A stretch of DNA of 64,000 nucleotides, taken from contig NZ_CP025407.1 in the NCBI RefSeq assembly GCF_002847285.1, positions 186,001-250,000 on the forward strand, read 5' to 3'. A program made the position numbers and the translations under genes. Shown here one piece after another: positions 1 to 7,630 of this stretch. This stretch comes from Streptomyces sp. CMB-StM0423. Lineage in GTDB: Bacteria; Actinomycetota; Actinomycetes; Streptomycetales; Streptomycetaceae. The notes under the pieces were generated by a model. The model ran no database searches. It was not told the origin of the DNA and saw nothing but the letters and a program-made list of their open reading frames with translations. Numbering within the stretch: the stretch's first letter is position 1; the number at the start of each line of letters is the position of its first letter.

Positions 1-1
1 G

Positions 2-1303
2 TCACACACCGAGACCGTCGAGGTCGCGGGCGCGGCGGCGACCGGGGTCGAGGTGGTGGAGACCGGCCGCGGGCCGGTGATCGCCGAGGTGCCGGGGAGC
101 GCGGCGGACGGCGAGTGGGAGGCACTGAGCCTCAGGTATCCGCCGCGGGTGTACGGGGAGCTGGGCTTCCCGGCGCTGCCCGCGCTGCTCAGGGCCCGTG
201 AAGTCGCCGACGTGGACGCGGCGCTCGACGGCTGGGTCGAGCCGGTCAACGTGGTGCTGGCCGCCGACACCGCGGGCGGGCTGCTGCACCGGGTCGCCGG
301 GACGGTGCCGGTACGCGACGAGGCCAACCTGCGCGGGGCCGTACCGGCGTGGGAGGCGGCGTACGCGTGGCGCGGGCGGCACGCGCCGATGCCGTCGGTG
401 CCGGTGGCCGGCGGGATCGCCGTGATGGCCAACGAGCGCGGCCCGGCAGCCCCGTTCGGCGCCGAGTTCGCCCCGCCGTACCGGGCCGAGCGCATCCGCG
501 AGCTGCTGGCCGGCGGCGGGTCCTGGCGCGCCGGGGACATGGCCGCCGTCCACACCGACACCCTCAACGCCGCGGCCCGGCCGCTGCTGGACCTGCTCGC
601 CGGCGTCGACGGACTCGGCCCCGCCGCCGCGGAGTTGCGCGACCGGCTGCTGCGCTGGGATCTGCGGATGGCGGCGGACAGCGCCGACGCGCTGGCGTAC
701 GCGCGGCTGCGCTCCGCCGTCGTCCGCGCCCTGGCCGCGCAGCCCGCGCTGACGCCGCTGGCCGACCCGCCCCCGTACCCCGCGCTGCTGCTGCCCTGGC
801 TGGACCTGCACACCCGGATCGGGTACGCCCTGGGCACCCTGCTCGCCACCGACCGGCTGCCGGAGATCGACCTGCCCGCGCTGGTGCGGGCCGCCGCCGA
901 GGAGACCGCCGCGCACCTCGCGGCGGCGGCTCCGGGCGCCCCCTCGACCTGGGGCGAGGCGCACCGGCTGGCGCCCTGGCAGGCGCTGCCCGGCGGCACG
1001 GGCGGCCCCGGCGGCTCGGGCGGCCCCGGCGAGCCGTGGCCCGGGCTGGCCGGTGACCACGACTGCGTGCTGGCCACCGCCGCCGTTCCCGGCGTCACCG
1101 ACCTGTGTGCCCGCGGCCCCGCCGCCCGCTACGTCTGGGACGTCTCCCGCCGCGAGGAGAGCCGCTGGGTGGTGCCGTTCGGCGCGTGCGGCGTCCCCGG
1201 CGCCCCGCACCATCGCGACCAGCTCGCTCCCTGGCAGCGCGGCGAGTTGATTCCCGTACTCACCGACTGGCAGGCCCTGAAGGAGTCCCATGACGACCGC
1301 TGA
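2..1303 (+). CDS. Penicillin-acylase-type Ntn-hydrolase, C-terminal part (5' end outside window)
   Basis: The frame is open from base 2, so the start lies upstream and only about 433 residues of the C-terminal (beta-chain) part are seen. The ending, with RGPAARYVWDVSRREESRW, VPFGACGVPG and then the HHRDQLAPWQRGELIPVLTDW region, is typical of penicillin amidase family proteins, which cut amide bonds through an N-terminal Ser of a self-processed beta chain; that Ser is not in the window. A Gly/Pro linker lies near residues 315-327. It overlaps the next gene by 14 bases, so the two are translationally coupled. The partner is an AlcB-like acetyltransferase, which suggests acylation and deacylation in a siderophore or specialised metabolite pathway. 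Family assignment is good; substrate unknown. Confidence 0.75.
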   Translation, partial: SHTETVEVAGAAATGVEVVETGRGPVIAEVPGSAADGEWEALSLRYPPRVYGELGFPALPALLRAREVADVDAALDGWVEPVNVVLAADTAGGLLHRVAGTVPVRDEANLRGAVPAWEAAYAWRGRHAPMPSVPVAGGIAVMANERGPAAPFGAEFAPPYRAERIRELLAGGGSWRAGDMAAVHTDTLNAAARPLLDLLAGVDGLGPAAAELRDRLLRWDLRMAADSADALAYARLRSAVVRALAAQPALTPLADPPPYPALLLPWLDLHTRIGYALGTLLATDRLPEIDLPALVRAAAEETAAHLAAAAPGAPSTWGEAHRLAPWQALPGGTGGPGGSGGPGEPWPGLAGDHDCVLATAAVPGVTDLCARGPAARYVWDVSRREESRWVVPFGACGVPGAPHHRDQLAPWQRGELIPVLTDWQALKESHDDR

Positions 1304-1892
1304 CCCCGCGCCCCGCGACCGGAGGCCACGGCACGAGCAGCAGGCCGGCGGCTTCGGCACGGTGCGCGTGGTGCCGGTCGTCCCGGACGCGGACGCGGCC
1401 CTGCTGCACGGCTGGGTCACCGCGGAGCGCGCCCGCTTCTGGGGCATGGCCGGGCTGTCCCGCACCCAGGTCCGCGACGTCTACGCGCACATGGACACCC
1501 TCCCCACCCACCACGCCCACCTGCTGCTGCGCGACGGCGCGCCGGTCGCGCTGGTGCAGACGTACGAACCGGCCGCCGACCGGGTCTCGGAGTGCTACCC
1601 CGCCGAGCCCGGCGACCTCGGCCTCCACCTGCTGGTCGGCCCCGCCGAGGGCGCGGCGGAGCCCGGTTTCACGGCCGCGCTGATGGGGGTGATCATCCGC
1701 TTCGCCGCGGCGGCGGGCGCGCGGCGGCTGGTTGCCGAGCCGGACGCGCTCAACGGGCCCGCGATCGACCGGCTGCGCCGCGAGGGCTTCGCGCTGGGAC
1801 CGGAGGTCACACTGCCCGAAGTGGACCTGCCGGAGGTGTACTTGCCGCCGAAGCGGGCCCGGCTGGTGTTCCGCCCGCTGGCCGGGGGCTGA
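1290..1892 (+). CDS. GNAT-fold N-acetyltransferase of the AlcB/IucB/RhbD siderophore type
   Basis: This 200-residue protein carries the pattern seen in siderophore amine or hydroxylamine acetyltransferases: a short block HGWVTAERARFWGM near residues 35-50, then RDGAPVALVQTYEP, then GDLGLHLLVGP. Such proteins transfer acetyl or another acyl group from CoA to an N-hydroxylated diamine or a relative. AGGAGT sits 5 bases before the ATG, inside the end of the upstream acylase gene. It ends 9 bases from the convergent SDR gene with no hairpin between them. The AlcB-like family call is fairly firm. A siderophore role is inferred, because the synthetase genes are not in the window. Confidence 0.72.
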   Translation: MTTADPAPRDRRPRHEQQAGGFGTVRVVPVVPDADAALLHGWVTAERARFWGMAGLSRTQVRDVYAHMDTLPTHHAHLLLRDGAPVALVQTYEPAADRVSECYPAEPGDLGLHLLVGPAEGAAEPGFTAALMGVIIRFAAAAGARRLVAEPDALNGPAIDRLRREGFALGPEVTLPEVDLPEVYLPPKRARLVFRPLAGG

Positions 1893-1901
1893 CTTCCCTG
1901 C

Positions 1902-2774
1902 TCACCCGTCCCCGGCGCCGTCGTCCGGTGGCAGGCTGCTGCGGTACGGCGGCATGAAGCGCAGCCGCGGCATCTGGTCGGCGAGCACGCCGCCGTCCAC
2001 GACGATCCTGGCGCCGGTGATGTACGCCCCGGCGTCCGAGGCGAGCAGCAGCAGCGCGCCGACGCACTCCTCGGGCCGGGCGTAGCGGCCGAGCGGGATC
2101 CGCTCGCGGTACGCGGCCTCGAACCCCTCGCGCGCCAGCGGGAACTCGCCGTCGATGGGTGTGTCGACCATGCCGGGCGCCAGGGTGTTGGCGGTGATGC
2201 CGTGCGGCGCCAGCTCCACCGCCAGGGTCTCGGTGAGCAGTTGGGCGGCGGCCTTGGCGGCGTTGTAGTGGGCCAGCCCCGCCTCGGCGACCAGCGCGTT
2301 CTTCGAGGTGACGGTGACGATCCGGCCGGGCACCCGGTCGGCGGCCATGTGCTCGGCGAGCCGCTGGGAGAGGAAGAACACCGCGTCGGCGTTCACCCGC
2401 ATGACGTGCGACCAGCTCTCCGGGGTGATCTCGTTGAAGCGCTCCAGGGCCGCGGTGCCCGCGTTGTTGACCAGGATGTGCACCGGCCCGGCCGCCGCGC
2501 GGATCCGGTCGGCGAGCCCGGCCAGTTCGCCGGTACGCGCCAGGTCCTGCCCGTACGTCCGCACCCGCCGGCCGTGGGCCCGTACCGCCGCGGCCGTCTC
2601 CGCCAGCCCGGGGGCGTCCGGCAGGTCGACGAGGACGAGGTCGGCGCCGGCCCCGGCGAGCCCGGTGGCGAAGGCGCGGCCGAGGCCGCGGGCGGCGCCG
2701 GTGACGACGGCGGTGCGCCCGGTGAGGTCGAACCGGTCCCCCGCACCGGGCCGCCGCTCCCCCGCCCCGCTCAC
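1902..2774 (-). CDS. SDR-family NAD(P)-dependent oxidoreductase
   Basis: This classical short-chain dehydrogenase has 290 residues. The cofactor motif TGAARGLG is near residue 25, NNAG is near residue 105, and the catalytic Ser/Tyr/Lys appear in TVTSKNALVAEAGLAHYNAAK. The C-terminal GARIVVDGG is typical. The GTG start overlaps the stop of the amidohydrolase gene (GTGA), making it the last gene of a four-gene coupled operon: aminotransferase, dehydratase, amidohydrolase, SDR. It probably oxidises or reduces a sugar-acid intermediate. An N-terminal tail of about 17 residues precedes the Rossmann fold. Confidence 0.85.
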   Translation of the reverse strand: MSGAGERRPGAGDRFDLTGRTAVVTGAARGLGRAFATGLAGAGADLVLVDLPDAPGLAETAAAVRAHGRRVRTYGQDLARTGELAGLADRIRAAAGPVHILVNNAGTAALERFNEITPESWSHVMRVNADAVFFLSQRLAEHMAADRVPGRIVTVTSKNALVAEAGLAHYNAAKAAAQLLTETLAVELAPHGITANTLAPGMVDTPIDGEFPLAREGFEAAYRERIPLGRYARPEECVGALLLLASDAGAYITGARIVVDGGVLADQMPRLRFMPPYRSSLPPDDGAGDG

Positions 2775-3613
2775 GACAGCCCCAGCAGGTCGAGGGCCGG
2801 CCGGTGGATCAGCTTCTCCACCTCGTCCCGGTCCAGCGGCGGCAGCCCGGGGATCCCCGGGATCCGGGCGATCTCGCGCAGCCCGGCGACCGAGGCGTCG
2901 ACCGTGGTGAAGGGGTAGTCGCTGCCGAAGAGCAGCTTGTGCCAGACGCCGTAGTCCTGTGCCAGGCGCAGGCTGTGCCAGAGCTGGAACGGCCGGTAGT
3001 GCAGGGCGCTGACGTCCGCGTAGACGTGCGGGTGCTTGCGGATGACGGCCAGGCACTCGCCCTCGAAGGGGTGGCCGAGGTGGGCGAGGACCATGCGCAG
3101 CTCGGGGTGGCGGATGGCGACGGCGTCGAGGTGCCGGGGCATCGCGTACTCCAGCGGGGCGGCCGAGACGAACGTCGTGCCGGTGTGCACCAGCAGCGGC
3201 AGGCCGTGGCGTTCGGCGTAGCCGAAGAGGTCGTCGTACTCCTCGGCGGCGGGGTCGAAGCCCGCGTACATCGGCATCAGTTTGATGCCGCGCAGCCCCA
3301 GCTCCTGGTGGCCCTGGCGCAGTTCGTCCCGCCAGCCGGGCTGGGTGGGGTCGAGGGAGAGGTAGCCGACCAGCCGGCCGGGGTGCGCCGCGGTGTACGC
3401 GGCGACCGCGGCGTCGTCGACCCACAGCCCGCTGCGCCGGGCCTTGCCCCCGACGACGATGGTGCGGGTGCCGTCGGGGGCCGCGGCCGCGTACTCCTCC
3501 CAGCGCACCGTGAGGTCCACCTCGCCCGCGTGGGCGCGGGCGGCCTCGGTGCGGAACGCGTCGTCGAAGTCCGTGCCGGGCCGGAAGAGATGGGAGTGGA
3601 CGTCGGTGATCAT
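2771..3613 (-). CDS. Amidohydrolase-2 family (TIM-barrel) hydrolase
   Basis: A 280-residue protein beginning MITDVHSHLF, giving the HxH metal motif. It also has LLVHTGT, VLAHLGHP and LLFGSDYPF, the usual histidines and the terminal Asp of amidohydrolase-2 (PF04909-like) proteins. Members hydrolyse lactones or decarboxylate acids, so a lactonase or hydrolase step fits the dehydratase and SDR beside it. Start and stop both overlap neighbours by 4 bases (ATGA upstream, GTGA downstream), which fixes the start. Substrate is not predictable from sequence. Confidence 0.85.
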   Translation of the reverse strand: MITDVHSHLFRPGTDFDDAFRTEAARAHAGEVDLTVRWEEYAAAAPDGTRTIVVGGKARRSGLWVDDAAVAAYTAAHPGRLVGYLSLDPTQPGWRDELRQGHQELGLRGIKLMPMYAGFDPAAEEYDDLFGYAERHGLPLLVHTGTTFVSAAPLEYAMPRHLDAVAIRHPELRMVLAHLGHPFEGECLAVIRKHPHVYADVSALHYRPFQLWHSLRLAQDYGVWHKLLFGSDYPFTTVDASVAGLREIARIPGIPGLPPLDRDEVEKLIHRPALDLLGLS

Positions 3614-4806
3614 GCCGGTGCGCTCCTGTCCCGCTTCTCCCAGCCGTCCTCGAACATGTTCCAGAAGCGGTGGGTGGGCGGGTGCTCGGCGAAGACCTCG
3701 TCGGCCAGCTCGACGCCGAGGCCGGGTGCGGTGGGCAGGCCGATGCTGCCGTCGGCGATGGGCAGCGTGCCGCGCAGGGCCTCGAAGACGTAGGGCTCCA
3801 GCAGGCCGTCGAAGGTCTCCAGCACCTTGAGGTTGGGGATGCCGAGCGCCGCGTGTACGGAGACGGTGGTGCACAGCGGCGAGTTGGAGTTGTGCGGGGC
3901 GACGAGCATGCCGTGCGCGTCGGCGATGGCCGCGATCTTGCGCACCTCGGTGAGGCCGCCGGCCATCGACAGGTCGGGCTGCACGATGTCGACGGCGTGG
4001 GTGGCGAAGAGCTGCTTGTACTCGTAGCGGTCGTGGAAGTGCTCGCCGCCGGCGATGGGGAACGACGCCCGCTGCCGCAGTTCGGCGTAGCGCTCGATGT
4101 GCGTCCAGGGCAGCGGCTCCTCCAGCCAGCCGATGCCGTACGGCTCCAGCTCGTGCAGCAGCCGCACCGCGGTGGGCATGGCGAAGCGGGCGTGGCCCTC
4201 GACGAACAGCTCGACGTCCGGGCCTATCGCCTCCCGGACGGCGGCGACGAGGCCGATGGAGCGGCGCAGCTCGGCGGGGCCCAGCTCGTGCAGCCCGGAG
4301 CCGAAGGGGTCGAACTTCAGCGCGCGGTAGCCCTTGGCGACGGTCGCGCGGGCCTTGGCGGCGAACACCTCGGGGTCGCGCTCGCCGTCGTACCAGCCGT
4401 TGGCGTAGACGGGGACGCCGTCGCGGCAGGCGCCGCCGGTGAGGCGGTAGACGGGGACGCCGAGGGCCTTGCCCATGAGGTCGTAGAGCGCCTGGTCGAG
4501 GCCGGACAGGACGATGCCGCCGACGTCGCCGCCGCGCAGGAAGTCGCCCTGGTGCAGCCGGAGCCAGATCTCCTCGACGTCGAAGGGGTCGGCGCCCAGC
4601 AGGTGGCGTCGGGACATCGCCTCGGCGAGCGCGCAGACCTCGCGGCCGCGGTACGGGTGGGTGATCTCGCCGACGCCGGAGAGGCCCTCGTCGGTGTGCA
4701 CGCGGACGTAGCCGAAGTCGCGCCAGGCGGTGCCGAGCATCAGGGTCTCGACGCGGCTGATCCGGCCGGCGGGTCCGGTGGGGCGGGTGGTGTCGACGGT
4801 GAGCAT
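3610..4806 (-). CDS. Enolase-superfamily (mandelate racemase/sugar-acid dehydratase-like) enzyme
   Basis: This 398-residue protein has a capping domain followed by a TIM barrel. Visible active-site elements are Lys in RALKFDPFG, the metal ligands in ELFVEGHARF (Glu then His), WLEEPLP and IAGGEHF, and the general-base-like VAPHNSNSP loop. This pattern fits acid-sugar dehydratases of the mandelate racemase group, which remove water from an aldonate or uronate to give a 2-keto-3-deoxy acid. The ATG shares one base with the stop of the aminotransferase (TGATG). A DapA-like aldolase for a keto-deoxy acid is encoded in the divergent half of the locus. Exact substrate unknown. Confidence 0.85.
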   Translation of the reverse strand: MLTVDTTRPTGPAGRISRVETLMLGTAWRDFGYVRVHTDEGLSGVGEITHPYRGREVCALAEAMSRRHLLGADPFDVEEIWLRLHQGDFLRGGDVGGIVLSGLDQALYDLMGKALGVPVYRLTGGACRDGVPVYANGWYDGERDPEVFAAKARATVAKGYRALKFDPFGSGLHELGPAELRRSIGLVAAVREAIGPDVELFVEGHARFAMPTAVRLLHELEPYGIGWLEEPLPWTHIERYAELRQRASFPIAGGEHFHDRYEYKQLFATHAVDIVQPDLSMAGGLTEVRKIAAIADAHGMLVAPHNSNSPLCTTVSVHAALGIPNLKVLETFDGLLEPYVFEALRGTLPIADGSIGLPTAPGLGVELADEVFAEHPPTHRFWNMFEDGWEKRDRSAPA

Positions 4807-6245
4807 CAGCGGCCCGCCTCTTCCGGCCGGCCGGCGGCGGCCGGGGTGGCGCCGCCCATGGTGGAGGCGTGCTCCAGGTCGCGGGCGCCGCCGTCGGCGA
4901 GCGCGGCGGTGACGGCGGCCTCGGTGGCCTCCAGCAGCCGGTCGACGTCGGCGTCGGTGTGGGCGTAGGAGAGGTGACTGCGCTTGAGGTTCAGCGGCAG
5001 CTCGAAGATCCCGTGCTCCAGCAGCCGGCGGCGGTAGCCGACGAAGAGGCCCGCGTCGTTGGCGAGCAGGTCGGTGTACGTCCGCGGGGTGGGGCTCTCG
5101 GCGCCGGCGGCACCGCCGTCGTAGCCCGGCATGAAGTACGTGACGAAGACGGAGCCGTAGCCGGTGACGGCGACGGGCACGCCGAGGCGCGCGTAGACGG
5201 TGCGCAGCCCGGTGCGCACCCGCTCGCCCAGCCGGAAGACGTGGTCGTGGACCGGCTCCTCGCGCAGCTTGCGCAGCGTGGCGAGCGCGGCGGCGACGAC
5301 GGAGGGGTGCCCGTTGTACGTGCCGGCGAAGAACGCGGGGGCGCCGGGGCGGGTGGAGAACAGCTCCATCAGGTCGGCCCGGCCGCCGATGGCGCCGGCG
5401 GGGGCGCCGTTGGCGATGGCCTTGCCCAGGGTGGTGAGGTCGGGGGTGACGCCGGAGATCTGCTGCCAGCCGCCGAGGCTGTGCCGGACGCCGGTGATGA
5501 CCTCGTCGAAGACGAGCACACTGCCGGCCCCGGCGGTCTCCTCGCGCAGCGTGGTCAGGAACTCCTGGTGCGGCAGGAGCGCGCCGACGTTGTGCGGTAC
5601 GGGCTCGACGATGACGGCGGCGATGTCCTCGCCGTGCGCGGCGAAGCAGCGGCGCACGGCGGCGCTGTCGTTGAACGGCAGCACCAGGGTGGCGTCGAGG
5701 ACCTCGGGCAGGATGCCGGCGGAGATCGGGTCGTGGCCGCCGACGCGGTCGGGCGCGGAGATCACGTTGAGGCTGACCGAGTCGTGCCAGCCGTGGTAGC
5801 AGCCCTGGAACTTGACCACCAGCCGGCGTCCGGTGGCGGCCCTGGCGACGCGCAGCGCGTGGAACGTCGCCTCGCTGCCCGTGCTGGTGAGCAGCACCTT
5901 CTCCAGCGAGGGCACCAGCGCGCAGAGTTCCTCGGCGAGTTCGATCTCGCCCTCGGTCACCCCGACGCCCATGTGGCCGAGCGCGGCGCCGGCCTCGGCG
6001 GCGGCGCGGGCCACGTCGGGGTCGTTGTGGCCGAGCAGCGGCGGGCCGAAGGCCGCGTGGTAGTCGGTGAACTCGGCCCCGTCCGCGGTGCGGAAGCGGG
6101 CGCCGCCGGTGCCGGCGACGACGAGTCCGGGCAGGCCCGGGATGCTGCGCTGGCCGCTGTTCACCCCGCCGGGCACGACCCGCTGGGCGCGCTCGGCGAG
6201 GGCTGCTCCGGCTCCGGCGGTGGTGACGTCCGGGCCTGGGCTCAT
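4806..6245 (-). CDS. Class III aminotransferase, glutamate-1-semialdehyde-aminomutase-like
   Basis: The chosen ATG gives 479 residues and has AAGGAG 8 bases upstream; an earlier in-frame start at 6314 would add 23 residues lacking domain character. Family signatures are RVVPGGVNSGQRSIPG, STGSEATFHALRVARAATG, GCYHGWHD, FDEVITGVR and the PLP lysine in TTLGKAIANG. The protein resembles GSA aminomutase but lies in a catabolic operon, so a role in transaminating an amino-sugar or keto-acid intermediate is more likely than haem synthesis. It is the first gene of the leftward operon and has a consensus promoter at 6426-6454. Confidence 0.85.
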   Translation of the reverse strand: MSPGPDVTTAGAGAALAERAQRVVPGGVNSGQRSIPGLPGLVVAGTGGARFRTADGAEFTDYHAAFGPPLLGHNDPDVARAAAEAGAALGHMGVGVTEGEIELAEELCALVPSLEKVLLTSTGSEATFHALRVARAATGRRLVVKFQGCYHGWHDSVSLNVISAPDRVGGHDPISAGILPEVLDATLVLPFNDSAAVRRCFAAHGEDIAAVIVEPVPHNVGALLPHQEFLTTLREETAGAGSVLVFDEVITGVRHSLGGWQQISGVTPDLTTLGKAIANGAPAGAIGGRADLMELFSTRPGAPAFFAGTYNGHPSVVAAALATLRKLREEPVHDHVFRLGERVRTGLRTVYARLGVPVAVTGYGSVFVTYFMPGYDGGAAGAESPTPRTYTDLLANDAGLFVGYRRRLLEHGIFELPLNLKRSHLSYAHTDADVDRLLEATEAAVTAALADGGARDLEHASTMGGATPAAAGRPEEAGR

Positions 6246-6391
6246 GGTGCGTGCTCCTTGCGTCGAGTGTCTCGGTTCCACGGGCCCTGCCCGGCCCGTG
6301 AACCCTGGCGCCATCCGCCCGGCAGTCGTCGCAGGAAAGGTGCAAAAGGTCGTACGAACGGTGAGTGATGAACGATGCGTTGAGTCTTTTT

Positions 6392-6419
6392 CAGAACACC
6401 GTTCTGCCTAACCGAACAG
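6392..6419. promoter_or_regulatory. Candidate IclR operator downstream of the leftward promoter
   Basis: CAGAAC-ACC-GTTCTG (6392-6406) is a perfect 6+6 palindrome, followed by the half-site CCGAACAG (6412-6419). It lies right at and after the predicted start point of the leftward operon, where a bound repressor would block transcription. The same GAACAG/CTGTTC words recur at the start of the iclR gene. Confidence 0.55.
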
Positions 6420-6425
6420 AGCCTG

Positions 6426-6454
6426 ACTCTACGGCCGAAAAAAGCGCCGGTCAA
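6426..6454 (-). promoter_or_regulatory. Housekeeping-type promoter of the leftward catabolic operon
   Basis: On the minus strand TTGACC (6454-6449) and TAGAGT (6431-6426) are separated by exactly 17 bases, a near-perfect vegetative (HrdB) promoter. The start point would fall near 6419-6420, about 175 bases before the aminotransferase ATG, inside the palindromic operator region next to it. Confidence 0.75.
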
Positions 6455-6493
6455 CCCCTTGGACTCGACGGAACCCCGACCTCACCCCCTAGA

Positions 6494-6514
6494 CTGTTCG
6501 GTCATGACGAACAG
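6494..6514. promoter_or_regulatory. Palindrome over the iclR start codon (candidate autoregulatory operator)
   Basis: CTGTTCG and CGAACAG form perfect 7-base arms around a 7-base centre that holds the ATG of the IclR gene. TAGACT at 6490-6495 is a -10-like element only 8 bases before the ATG, so the transcript may be leaderless. The -35 region is poor. Binding here would stop synthesis of the regulator itself. Confidence 0.5.
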
Positions 6515-7361
6515 AACGGATGCCGACGAGCCGAAGTACTGGGTCAAGAGCGTGGGGCGGGCGGCCGAGATCCTGGAGACCCTGGCGAGCCCGCCGCCCG
6601 GCGACGGGCTGAGCGTCACGGAGATCGCCCAGCGGTGCGGCGTCTCGAAGAGCACCGCGTTCGGCACCCTGCAGACGCTGCGCGCCTTCGGCCTGGTCTC
6701 GGACGACGGCGAGGGCATGAGCCGGCGCTACCGGCTCGGCATGGGCCTGGCCCGCCTCGGCGACCGCGCCAGGGCCCAGGTCTCCCTGCGCCGGCTGGCC
6801 CACCCGGTGCTGCGCGACCTCAGCGCCCGTACCGGCATGGCCTCCCGCGTCGCCGTGCCCGAGGGCGGCCTCGCCGTGGTCGTGGACCAGGTCGAGGTCG
6901 ACAACCGCGTCCGGCTCGACCTGCGCATGGGCGAGCGCGAACTCCCCCACTGCACCGGACTGGGCAAGGCCCTGCTGTCGGCGATGCCCGAGGCGGAGGC
7001 GGCGGCCGTGATCGAGCGGCACGGCCTGCCGCGGCGCACCGGCAGGACGATCACCGACCCGGACACGTTCCTGGCCCATCTGCGCGACATCGCCCGCGTC
7101 GGCTACGCGCTGGACGACGAGGAGGATGCCGAGGGCATCATCTGCATCGGCGCGCCGGTGCGGGACGACCGCGGCGGCTGCGCCGGGGCGGTCAGCATCA
7201 CCGGCCTCAAGCTCGGCCTCCCCGCCTGGCGCTACCAGGAGTTGGGCGGCGAGGTACGCGACGCGGCCCACCGGATCAGCATCGAACTGGGCTGGCCGGG
7301 CGAGGGGGCGGACGCGTCCGGCGCGCCGGACGGCACGGCACCCCGGACCGCCGTCCGCTAG
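6504..7361 (+). CDS. IclR-family transcriptional regulator
   Basis: This 285-residue protein has an N-terminal winged helix-turn-helix (LSVTEIAQRCGVSKSTAFGTLQTLRAFGLV, about residues 35-65) and a C-terminal IclR effector domain (HCTGLGKALLSAMPEAEA; IGAPVRDDRGGCAGAVSITG). An earlier start at 6459 is possible, but the ATG at 6504 sits within a 7+7 palindrome and 8 bases after TAGACT, which favours the shorter, leaderless form. It lies between the two arms of a catabolic locus, and related words occur at both start regions, so it probably represses at least the leftward operon until a pathway intermediate binds. Confidence 0.88.
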   Translation: MTNRTDADEPKYWVKSVGRAAEILETLASPPPGDGLSVTEIAQRCGVSKSTAFGTLQTLRAFGLVSDDGEGMSRRYRLGMGLARLGDRARAQVSLRRLAHPVLRDLSARTGMASRVAVPEGGLAVVVDQVEVDNRVRLDLRMGERELPHCTGLGKALLSAMPEAEAAAVIERHGLPRRTGRTITDPDTFLAHLRDIARVGYALDDEEDAEGIICIGAPVRDDRGGCAGAVSITGLKLGLPAWRYQELGGEVRDAAHRISIELGWPGEGADASGAPDGTAPRTAVR

Positions 7362-7405
7362 CGCGCCCGCCGCCCACCCGGCGGCCGGCCCGCGAAAATC
7401 GGCTC

Positions 7406-7435
7406 TTGACCGATCGGCGGGGGCGGCCGTACCTT
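7406..7435 (+). promoter_or_regulatory. Promoter of the rightward uptake/catabolic run
   Basis: TTGACC (7406-7411) and TACCTT (7430-7435) are 18 bases apart, matching a vegetative Streptomyces promoter. The leader to the ATG at 7631 would be about 190 bases. No copy of the CAGAAC-type palindrome was seen here, so control by the IclR protein is not shown for this arm. Confidence 0.6.
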
Positions 7436-7630
7436 TCCAGCCATCCGCCGCGACCTCACGGTCACCGGCGCGACATGCACTGGACCCGTCCCCGGCGCCT
7501 GCCCTTCACGCCCGGGACCGGCCACCGGCCCCCGCCGGCGGCCCGCGGTCCGCAAGGCCATCCGCCGTCACGGCAGTCACCGCAGGAACGCCTCTCACGA
7601 TCCGGACCTTCTCGGAAGGCGAAGTCCGCC

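Noticed and set aside
3610..6345. Open frame joining the dehydratase with an upstream Arg-rich stretch (911 codons)
   Set aside because: The N-terminal part is the antisense-like shadow of the aminotransferase in another frame; the real dehydratase starts at 4806 with TGATG coupling.
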